DNA of 14,661 bases. Origin: an uncultured Lysobacteraceae bacterium. Lineage in GTDB: Bacteria; Pseudomonadota; Gammaproteobacteria; Xanthomonadales; Rhodanobacteraceae. The notes beneath the pieces are model-generated. The model saw only the letters and a program-made list of their open reading frames with translations, was not told the DNA's origin and did not search any database. Of this stretch, positions 1 to 10,184 are shown in pieces (position 1 is the first letter of the stretch; each line of letters opens with the position of its first letter). Position numbers and translations under genes: made by a program. The DNA lies in assembly GCA_946480705.1 (NCBI GenBank), contig CAMLLF010000020.1, positions 1 through 14,661 on the forward strand, read 5' to 3'.

Positions 1-147
1 CCGGTGAAGCGGCTCCCGCGCCTCGCCGCGCGGATCGACCGCGCGGCTCCGTGGATCGCGCACAGTGCCGGTCGCGTGGTGGGCCTGCAGCGCGCGGCCG
101 TCGAGCGCGCCACGTGTCGGATGAACATTTTATATTTGAGGAATTAA
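1..147 (+). CDS. Possible C-terminal end of an upstream gene (partial)
   Basis: Frame 1 is open from the first base to a TAA at 145-147. Up to about position 120 its codons nearly all end in G or C, as real genes here do. The translation begins PVKRLPRLAARIDRAAP and resembles no family I recognise. The last nine or so codons fall in an abruptly AT-rich stretch and look unlike the rest, so the original gene may have ended earlier or been truncated. Its stop lies 3 bases before the next start codon. It could equally be non-coding. Confidence 0.28.
   Translation, partial: PVKRLPRLAARIDRAAPWIAHSAGRVVGLQRAAVERATCRMNILYLRN
138..143 (+). promoter_or_regulatory. Ribosome binding site deciding the start at 151
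   Basis: GAGGAA lies 7 bases before the ATG at 151, inside an AT-rich stretch that also holds TATATT-like sequence at 131-136. This is the best Shine-Dalgarno match upstream of the desaturase gene. It supports translation beginning at 151 rather than at an internal methionine further down. Confidence 0.5.
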
Positions 148-150
148 TTC

Positions 151-1024
151 ATGTGTTTGTGTGTTGACAAATGGATTCAGAAGGTGAGCTTTCCGCTGCT
201 GTTCGGCGGCGCCGGCTTCGCTGCCTGGTCATTGTGGTCGCCCGCGACGGCGGCCTGGTTGATGCCGGTCATCGTCGCGGCCGTCGCTGGAGCGCGCACA
301 GCCGTTCGAATCGCGCTGGAACGGCAGCGGCGATGCGAAGGAGGATCTCGGCTATGTCGCATCGACGGCGCTGTTCGCCCACATCGGCGAAGTGCTCGCC
401 TGGAGCTGCGCGCTCGCGTGTGCGGCGTATGTCGCGCCTGACGTGCCATTCTGGCCCCGCAATTGGCCGATGCCGGTGCAGATCGCGCTCGCACTCGCGA
501 TCGGCGACTTTTTGCCATACCTCTATCATCGTGCGAGCCATGAATCCTCGGGGGTGCTGTGGCGCATCCATGCCATCCATCACGCGCCCGCGTACCTGAA
601 TGCGCTGAATTTCGCGCATTTCCATCCCCTCAACGCGCTTTTGACTGCCGGACTCACGCTGCTGCCGCTCGCGCTGCTCGGCGCCGGCGCCGATGTGCTG
701 TTCGTTGCCGGCGTACTGCACAACGTCCATGGCGTGCTGAGTCACGCGAATGTCGACTTCAGGCTCGGTCCGCTGAATCTCGTTTTCAGCATGGCCGAGC
801 TCCATCGCTGGCATCACGCGCGCGATCCGCGGCTTGCGAACGGAAACTACGGCGCGACGGTGACGCTCTGGGACTGGCTGTTCGGCACGCGGCGCACCGC
901 GGGGCGCGCTCCGGCGGCCGGCGAGATCGGACTGTGGCAGGGCAGTGCCGTGCCCGCGCGCCTGCGCGACCGAATCCTGTTTCCGTGGCGCGAGCGACTG
1001 CCGGCCGGCTGCTGCGGCGGGTGA
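151..1024 (+). pseudogene. Sterol desaturase / fatty acid hydroxylase family protein, frameshifted
   Basis: Family members are integral membrane di-iron oxygenases that hydroxylate or desaturate lipids. Three histidine clusters mark it: HRASH (527-541), HAIHH (569-583) and HRWHH (803-817), plus HNVHGVLSH between them. The N-terminus is in a different frame. Frame 1 from ATG 151 gives a hydrophobic start (MCLCVDKWIQKVSFPLLFGG... to about MPVIVAAV). Frame 2 then continues with LERAQPFESRWNGSGDAKEDL, the usual segment after the first membrane helix in this family, but it has no good start codon. The join needs one base skipped near 283-288. The repaired protein would be about 290 residues, normal for the family. 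As it stands, frame 2 from ATG 392 gives a 210-residue product that keeps all histidine clusters but lacks the first helices. Either the gene is inactivated or the sequence has a one-base error. The substrate cannot be inferred. Confidence 0.8.
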
Positions 1025-1036
1025 TGAAGACCGTGA

Positions 1037-1585
1037 ACCGGGACACCCACTTACTCCGCGAACCGGGACACCCACTTACTCCGAGTCGAATCGGGACACC
1101 CACTTTCTCGGGACGCGAACCGGCGGCGAACCGGCGGCGAATCGGAGTCGAATCGGGACACCCACTTTCTCGGGACGCGAACCGGAGTCGAATCGGGACG
1201 GCGAATCGGGACACCCACTTTCCGAAGAGCCGCTACATCCATTTTCCGGAGAGTCGGTGGAGAGCGAGAACCGGGACATCCACTTTCCCGGGGCTCTTGC
1301 CGAAGCGGCGTACCGCGGCAATCGCGCGAACCGGCGCGGCGCGGCGCGGATCGGCGGCGCGATCGGGACACCCACTTTTCGGCCTGAACCGGGACACCCA
1401 CCTTTTCGGTGCCGTCACGAGAGCGCCGTACCGACGCAAGCCGCGCAAACCGGGACACTCACGTTCCCAGCACCCCTTGCCGAAGCGGCGTACCGCTGCG
1501 TCCGCGCAAACCGGGACACTCACTTTTCCCGGATCCCCTTACCGAAGCGGCATACCGGCGCGCCCGCGCAAATGCAATTGTCTAA
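1037..1585 (+). repeat. Array of GGGACACCCAC-type repeats (about ten copies)
   Basis: This gene-free stretch starts 13 bases after the desaturase stop and runs almost to the next gene. The 11-base core GGGACA(C/T)(C/T)CAC begins at 1040, 1065, 1093, 1155, 1208, 1273, 1365, 1391, 1452 and 1513, always on this strand. It is mostly preceded by AACC or AATC and followed by TT. A degenerate copy lies at 1232-1242. A 41-base unit at 1083-1123 is repeated exactly at 1145-1185. Frames stay open through the array because the DNA is GC-rich and repetitive, but the translations are low-complexity and I call no gene. Spacing is irregular (25 to 92 bases), unlike CRISPR. Some copies can form short CCGGGA/TCCCGG hairpins. 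It resembles REP-like intergenic repeat families; its origin is unproven. Confidence 0.9.
1297..1558 (+). repeat. Second repeat element (TTGCCGAAGCGGCGTACCGC) within the array
   Basis: TTGCCGAAGCGGCGTACCGC occurs exactly at 1297-1316 and 1477-1496. A form with two internal G-to-A changes lies at 1539-1558, and a more decayed form near 1411-1430. Together with the GGGACACTCAC core it builds a module of about 61 bases: the core starts at 1391, 1452 and 1513 are exactly 61 apart. The right half of the array therefore grew by copying a composite unit rather than the short core alone. Confidence 0.75.
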
Positions 1586-1614
1586 CGCCGCGCGCGTCGA
1601 GTAGGGTGCCGGCC

Positions 1615-1968
1615 ATGCGTCGACCGCCCACCCACCGTCCGCTGCTGCGACTGGTCCTGCTCCTGCTGATGACGCTGGGTCAGGGCCTGCTGCCGGGCAT
1701 GGCGGTTGCTTGCGACGACATCGTCGCCGCATTCGGTACCGAGGCAACGGCGGGCGAAGCAGACGCATCCGACAGCGACGTTCAGAACGACCCGGACGGC
1801 TGCTGCCTGACCGATTGCCACGACTGCTGCCTGCATGCGACCGCGACGCTGGTTTCGGCGACGCGCCTGCCTGCACTGTTCGTCTCCACGCCCGCTCCCC
1901 GCGTGCGCGCAACCGCCGCCGTTTCCGGCGACTATCCCGTCGAAGTCCGTCCTCCGATCGCCGTGTGA
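1615..1968 (+). CDS. Small Cys-rich exported protein, CzcI/CopL-like
   Basis: The 117-residue product starts with MRRPPTHRPLLRLVLLLLMT, a basic end followed by a hydrophobic stretch to about residue 32, which is a likely signal peptide. The mature part is acidic and carries a tight cysteine cluster at residues 63-72 (CCLTDCHDCC), with C33 just after the signal and H69 and H74 nearby. Such clusters suggest metal binding in the periplasm. It lies 48 bases before the outer-membrane channel gene, the place where czcI sits in czc operons. Small exported proteins of the CzcI and CopL kinds influence metal resistance regulation, but the match here is by position and composition, not clear homology. 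The start at 1615 follows an AGGG-type site at about 1603-1606. The preceding repeat array must contain or border the promoter. Confidence 0.7.
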   Translation: MRRPPTHRPLLRLVLLLLMTLGQGLLPGMAVACDDIVAAFGTEATAGEADASDSDVQNDPDGCCLTDCHDCCLHATATLVSATRLPALFVSTPAPRVRATAAVSGDYPVEVRPPIAV

Positions 1969-2016
1969 CGCGTCCGCCGGCGCCGCCGGTTCCGTCATCG
2001 TCTTTCGGAGAATCCC

Positions 2017-3299
2017 ATGCGTTTCCTGATCGCGGCCATCGCCGCGCTTTCGCTCGTGCCGGGCTTGCCGGTACGGGCTTCCGGACCGTCGCCCGCCGGC
2101 TCGGTACTCACGCTCGATGCAGCGTTCGATCGCACGATCGCCGCGCATCCCGACCTGCGGGTGTTCGAGCCGCGCCGCGCCGCGCTGGTCGCCGAGCGCG
2201 AACGTGCCGCACAACGTCCGGCATGGACGGCCGGCGCCGAACTCGAAAACGCGTTCGGCAGCGGAGACGCGCGCAGCCTGCATTCGGCAGAACTCACGCT
2301 GACTCTGGCCGGCGTGCTTGAGCGCGGCGGCAAGCAAGCCGCACGAGCGGCACTCGCGCAGCGGCGCATCGACGCGCTCGGCGTCGAGCGCGAGGCGCGC
2401 CGGCTCGATCTGCTCGCCGAGACCGCGCGCCGCTATCTGGCGATCGTCGCCGCGCGTCAGAACGGCGAGATCGCGCGGCAGGACATCGAACAGCGCACGC
2501 GCGCGGTGACCGCGGCGCGCCGGCGCCTCGATGCCGGTGCGTCGCCCGAGTCGGTGCTGCTGACTGCAGAGTCGGCGTTGGCGCGCGCCGAACTCGACCG
2601 CGATCGCGCGGCACAGCGCTTCGACGCCGCGCGGCAGCATCTTGCCGCGCTCTGGGACGAAACCGACGCGCGCTTCGAACCCGCCGATCACGCAACGCCT
2701 GCGCTGCCGGCCATTGCCGGCGCCGCGGCGCTCGCGCGTCTCCTCGAGCAGACGCCCGAACTCGCGCAGTTCGCCGACGAGCGCCGCGTGCGCGAGGCGC
2801 GCCTGCAACTGGCGCGCAGCGAGGCGAAGCCGAATATCGACGTGTCGTTCGGCCTGCGCCGGCGCGAGAGCGACGACGATTTCGGTCTCGTCGGCGCGAT
2901 CTCCGTTCCGCTCGGCGCGCGCGGCCGCGCGCGGCCCGGCATACGCGCGGCCGAAGCGGAACTCACCGCGCTCGACATCGAGCGCGAAGCCAGAATCGCG
3001 TCGCTGCGTTCGACGCTGGCCGAAGCGCACGGCCGCTACGGCGTCGCGCGGCTCGAAGCCACGCGCTATGTCGAGGACATCCTGCCGAAGCTCGCGAAGG
3101 CCGAAGCCGCCGCGGAGCGGTCCTATCGCGCGGGCGCAATCAGCTATCTCGAATGGGCGCAGGTGCAGTCCGAACACACGGCCGCGCGCCGGCAGCGGCT
3201 CGACGCCGAGCAGGAAGCCCAGCGCGCGCTGATCGAACTGCAGCGCCTGACCGCCGAGCCGTTCGTGCCCGGCACCTCACCGAACCCGGAAGCGCAGCC

Positions 3300-3303
<4 letters not shown>
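2017..3303 (+). CDS. czcC: Outer-membrane efflux channel, CzcC-like (TolC superfamily)
   Basis: This 428-residue protein is the outer-membrane exit duct of a three-part heavy-metal efflux system. It has a signal peptide (MRFLIAAIAALSLVPGLPVRA) and the two-fold architecture of the OEP family. The first half is alpha-helical and rich in Ala/Arg/Glu. A second copy of the strand-then-helix pattern begins near PNIDVSFGLRR and ends with YRAGAISYLEWAQVQ, a typical OEP segment. Length matches CzcC proteins. A GGAG site at 2007-2010 sits 6 bases before the ATG. The stop overlaps the GTG start of the adaptor gene by four bases (GTGA at 3300-3303), so the two are translationally coupled. The symbol is given by family and operon order; the transported metal is not fixed by this subunit. 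Confidence 0.88.
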
Positions 3304-7737
<4,434 letters not shown>

Positions 7738-7743
7738 GCGCGA

Positions 7744-7772
7744 GGCCGCGCGCGTCTGGCGCGCACGCGGCC
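7744..7772 (+). terminator. Hairpin between converging operons, possible bidirectional terminator
   Basis: GGCCGCG (7744-7750) pairs with CGCGGCC (7766-7772), with further pairing inside after one mismatch. It occupies most of the 41-base gap between the stops of the pump and aquaporin genes. There is no T tract, so factor-independent termination is uncertain, but position favours a shared terminator. Confidence 0.45.
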
Positions 7773-7778
7773 CGCCGG

Positions 7779-8465
7779 TCAGACCTGACCCGGCCCATTG
7801 CGTACCGGCGGTGCGACCAGCCAATGGGCAACCGCGTAGCCGAGCAGCGCGCCCGCGAGCTGCGCGAGCACGAAAACCGGCACGTCGGCCGGGCGTATGC
7901 CGGCGAACGTGTCGCTCAGGCTGCGCGCGAGCGTGATCGCGGGATTCGCGAACGAGGTCGACGCGGTGAACCAGTACGCCGCGCCGATCCAGGCCGCGAC
8001 CATCCACGGTGCGTCGCTCGCGCGGCGATGGCCGACGACGACGAGCAGCAGCCCGAAGGTCGCGGCGATCTCCGCAATCCACTGGCCGGTGCCGGTCCGC
8101 ACATGCGTGGAAAACTGGATGAGTGAAAGATCGAACATTGCGTGCGCGAGCAGTGCGCCGGCGCAGCAGCCGGCGACCTGTGCGATCGCGTAGATCGCCG
8201 CGTCGCGCGGCGCGAGGCGGCCGCGCAGGGCTTCGACCAGCGACACCGCCGGATTGAAATGCGCGCCGCTGACCGGCCCGAGCAGGCCGATCAGCGCGGC
8301 GAGCACGGCAACGGTCGCCGCCGTGTTCGCGAGCAGCGCAACCGCGACGTTACCGCCGGCGAGGCGCTCGGCCATGATGCCCGAGCCGATCACCGTCGCC
8401 GCGAGCAGTGCCGAGCCGAGAACTTCCGCGGCACCGCGGCGCGCAAGGGAAACGACAGCCGTCAT
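7779..8465 (-). CDS. Aquaporin (MIP family) of ars operon, AqpS-like
   Basis: The 228-residue protein has six membrane segments and both pore signatures: HFNPAVS (NPA at 71-73) and FANPAITLARSLSDTFAGI (NPA at 174-176). Placed last in an arsR-arsC operon, it most likely lets arsenite, as neutral As(OH)3, leave the cell after arsenate reduction, as proposed for rhizobial AqpS. The residue right after the second NPA, normally the selectivity-filter Arg, is Ile177. Loss of that Arg widens the pore, and a similar replacement is known in AqpS. The start ATG lies 3 bases after the arsC stop, so the genes are cotranscribed. A glycerol facilitator or water channel is less likely in this context. The 3' end converges on the pump operon. 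Confidence 0.88.
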   Translation of the reverse strand: MTAVVSLARRGAAEVLGSALLAATVIGSGIMAERLAGGNVAVALLANTAATVAVLAALIGLLGPVSGAHFNPAVSLVEALRGRLAPRDAAIYAIAQVAGCCAGALLAHAMFDLSLIQFSTHVRTGTGQWIAEIAATFGLLLVVVGHRRASDAPWMVAAWIGAAYWFTASTSFANPAITLARSLSDTFAGIRPADVPVFVLAQLAGALLGYAVAHWLVAPPVRNGPGQV

Positions 8466-8468
8466 CGC

Positions 8469-8963
8469 TCAGGCCTTGCCGATGTCGCGCAGGTGTTCCT
8501 GCAGCGCGAGCCGGTCGAGCGAGGCGAGCGGCAGGCTCGTGAACAGCTCGATGCGCCGGTGCAAGGTCGTGTAGGCGTCGCGGAACGCATGATCCTTTTC
8601 CTCGTCAGAGCCCTCGACGGCCGCCGGATCGGGAACGCCCCAGTGCGCCGTCGCCGGATGGCCCGGCCAGATCGGACAGACTTCGCCGGCCGCGTTGTCG
8701 CAGACGGTGAAGACGAAATCGAGCGCCGGAGCGCCGGGTCGTTCGAATTCGTCCCAGCTCTTGCTGCGCAGGCCGTCGGTCGGGATGTCCAGTCGCCGCA
8801 GCAGCGCGAGCGCATGCGGGTTGACGCGGCCGGCCGGGTGGCTGCCGGCGCTGAACGCGCGGAAGCGGCCCGCGCCTTTTTGGTTCAGCGCGGCCTCGGC
8901 CAGGATGCTGCGGGCCGAGTTGCCGGTACAGAGGAACAGCACGTTGAATACGCGATCGCTCAT
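8469..8963 (-). CDS. arsC: Arsenate reductase, low-molecular-weight phosphatase type
   Basis: This 164-residue cytoplasmic enzyme reduces As(V) to As(III). It has the phosphatase-like loop LFLCTGNSARS, with nucleophile C12 and R18 in a CX5R arrangement. The resolving cysteines are C88 and C96 (FTVCDNAAGEVCPIWPG), and HWGVPDP follows. The three cysteines match the thioredoxin-linked ArsC family rather than the unrelated glutaredoxin-linked R773 type. I chose the ATG at 8963 because GGAG lies about 8 bases upstream and because it overlaps the arsR stop by four bases (ATGA, 8960-8963). A longer reading from 9014 would only add a basic tail read through arsR. The aquaporin gene follows after 3 bases. 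Confidence 0.92.
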   Translation of the reverse strand: MSDRVFNVLFLCTGNSARSILAEAALNQKGAGRFRAFSAGSHPAGRVNPHALALLRRLDIPTDGLRSKSWDEFERPGAPALDFVFTVCDNAAGEVCPIWPGHPATAHWGVPDPAAVEGSDEEKDHAFRDAYTTLHRRIELFTSLPLASLDRLALQEHLRDIGKA

Positions 8964-9301
8964 GGCGAGTCTCCGGTTTTCGCGCGGCGGGAAGAGCGCA
9001 CGGCGGGCGCGCACGGACGGCCGCCGCAGCAGTTTTCGGTCAGGAACGCGACGAGTTCGGCCATGCGCGCGAAGTTCGCCGCGTAGTAGATGAAGCGGCC
9101 TTCGTGCCGGGCGGTCACGAGTTCGGCCTGGTTCAGCGACTTCAGATGGAACGAAAGCGTGTTGGCCGGAATGCCGAGACGTTCGGCGATTCCGGTGGCC
9201 GGCAGTCCGTCCGGTCCGACTTCGACGAGCAGCCGGTAGACCGCGAGACGGCTGTCCTGGGCGAGAGCGGCGAGGGCGCGGACGGCGGTTGTCGATTCCA
9301 T
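8960..9301 (-). CDS. arsR: ArsR-family arsenite-responsive repressor
   Basis: This 113-residue winged-helix regulator would repress its own operon until arsenite binds. The DNA-recognition region is visible as GIAERLGIPANTLSFHLKSLNQAELV (about residues 37-62), and the wing as ARHEGRFIYY. It lacks the classic metal motif in the recognition helix. Instead it has a C-terminal cluster, ENCCGGRPC, with C91, C92 and C97. This resembles the C-terminal arsenite site (two adjacent Cys plus a third) described for Acidithiobacillus ferrooxidans ArsR. I chose ATG 9301; a TTG at 9349 would add 16 residues but cuts into the likely promoter. No clear Shine-Dalgarno site precedes 9301. The stop overlaps the arsC start. 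Confidence 0.9.
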   Translation of the reverse strand: MESTTAVRALAALAQDSRLAVYRLLVEVGPDGLPATGIAERLGIPANTLSFHLKSLNQAELVTARHEGRFIYYAANFARMAELVAFLTENCCGGRPCAPAVRSSRRAKTGDSP

Positions 9302-9346
9302 GGATCTAGAATAATCGAAGTCTTTGTCGGTTTGGTTACGCAGCGG
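9302..9346 (-). promoter_or_regulatory. Likely promoter/operator of the ars operon
   Basis: This is the only AT-richer stretch upstream of arsR. Read on the minus strand it contains a TATTCT -10-like hexamer shortly before the start. A GATTATTCTAGATC segment has GAT/ATC ends and an internal TCTAGA palindrome, and could be the ArsR site. No good -35 hexamer is visible, so the assignment rests mainly on position and composition. Confidence 0.35.
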
Positions 9347-9502
9347 CAAGCCTTTCGGCCGTTGCCGCCGCGCCGTGCCGCAACCGCCTGGCCTGCATCA
9401 GGCGGAATGCCGCCGGTATCGCGAGCAGCGACAGCAAGGGGGCGCATCCGCGCCGGTAACCGGCAGATTGACGAATCCGAGCGTCAGCCGCGGGGAAAGC
9501 AT
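9336..9502 (-). other. Possible short gene remnant with a frame change
   Basis: GGAGGT sits only 3 bases before an ATG at 9502. Its frame gives MLSPRLTLGFVNLPVTGADA and then loses sense, stopping at 9398. Another frame picks up after a run of five G (five C on the coding strand, about 9434-9438). It gives the hydrophobic LLSLLAIPAAFRLMQARR and runs to a TAA at 9336. Codon bias supports the first frame before the C run and the second after it. I recognise no family. It could be the decayed start of a membrane protein or chance. Confidence 0.22.
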
Positions 9503-9530
9503 GTGACCTCCGGACGCGGCAAACGGCGGA

Positions 9531-9552
9531 CGCGCCGCGGTAACGCGGCGCG
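9531..9552 (-). terminator. Perfect hairpin after the Cys-rich gene
   Basis: CGCGCCGCG (9531-9539) and CGCGGCGCG (9544-9552) form a perfect 9-base stem with a GTAA loop. It lies 22 bases past the stop at 9575 in the minus direction. Only a short TTT follows downstream, so terminator function is plausible but unproven. Confidence 0.45.
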
Positions 9553-9574
9553 AGGACGACAGCGGGTCGGAGGT

Positions 9575-9967
9575 CTAGATCTGCAGGCTGCAGAAGCGCC
9601 GTGCGGGCGGCGGGTCGGACCGGAACGGCGGAATGTCTTCGTAATGCTGCGCGCGCGCCGGCGGCAACAGCGCGGCCGTCCAGGCGAAGTGCTGCGGCGG
9701 CAGCGCGATCGGCGGCACGTGCAGCGCCTTCGCGTCGGCCGGGACGACGTGATCGCGCTCGCTATGCTGCCGGCACAGCGGCGGCGCCTCGGCGTCGAAC
9801 GCATCCATGCCGGCGCAACCGGCCATGGCCGCCGGTTCGGCCGGCGTCGTTTCGGCCGGACAGACGTAGATCGCGAGCGCGACCTGCTGGAACAGCAGCG
9901 CCAGCAGCGCGAGTCAGGTCAGGTACGGCCGGGTGCGGCGGCGGAGTCCCGGGCGCCGGAACCTCAT
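9575..9967 (-). pseudogene. Small Cys-rich exported protein interrupted by an in-frame TGA
   Basis: From ATG 9967 the frame reads MRFRRPGLRRRTRPYLT, then TGA (9914-9916), then LALLALLFQQVALAIYVCP and on to the TAG at 9575-9577. Apart from the stop at codon 18 it is a normal exported protein of 130 codons: basic N-terminus, hydrophobic core, cleavage near VALA, then a mature part with cysteines at 36, 51, 65 and 126 and a closing RRFCSLQI. The stop falls at the start of the signal-peptide core, where TGG (Trp) would be natural. Starting at the internal ATG 9826 would give 83 residues with no signal peptide. It resembles small periplasmic proteins found near copper and other metal resistance genes, but I cannot assign a family. 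It may be a recent pseudogene or a one-base error. Confidence 0.6.
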
Positions 9968-10109
9968 CGACGGGGCTTCCCGCAGGCGGTCGCATCGGCC
10001 CGGAGGCGAGTCGGCAGCGACGCGGCGATGGCGGGAACGGTAGGCATGCGCTGACGAGTGTAGCCGGTGCCGTGCTCCGGAGCGGCCACAAACACGATAA
10101 GTTCCCATA

Positions 10110-10154
10110 CGCTGCCGCGAACGCGGCAGCGGCCGGCGCCGATCCGCGCCGGTC
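10110..10154 (+). repeat. Two adjacent palindromes upstream of the TPR gene
   Basis: CGCTGCCGCGAACGCGGCAGCG (10110-10131) is a perfect 10-base stem around AA. Directly after it, CCGGCGC (10133-10139) pairs with GCGCCGG (10146-10152), with a slightly longer imperfect stem. They lie in the 217-base gap (9968-10184) between the divergent Cys-rich and TPR genes. No T tract follows on either strand in the right place. They may shape the 5' leader or be remnants of a palindromic repeat. Nothing else in this gap could be assigned; GATAAG near 10096 is a weak -10 candidate. Confidence 0.5.
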
Positions 10155-10184
10155 AGTCCGAAAAAACAGGGAACCCAGGGGAAA

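Noticed and set aside
164..192. Sigma-70 promoter using TTGACA at 164-169
   Set aside because: No acceptable -10 hexamer lies 16-18 bases downstream and the site falls inside the desaturase start, so it is probably chance.
1037..1585. CRISPR array
   Set aside because: The repeated core is only 11 bases, spacing varies from 25 to 92, spacers themselves repeat, and no cas gene is present.
559..1614. Long open frame running through the left repeat array into the Cys-rich gene
   Set aside because: The translation upstream of 1615 is Arg-rich, repetitive and overlaps the desaturase in another frame; only the part from ATG 1615 has a signal peptide and a cysteine cluster.
10146..10170. Rho-independent terminator at the hairpin followed by AAAAAA
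   Set aside because: The A run is on the plus strand after the stem; a terminator there would need T, and on the minus strand the T run comes before the stem.
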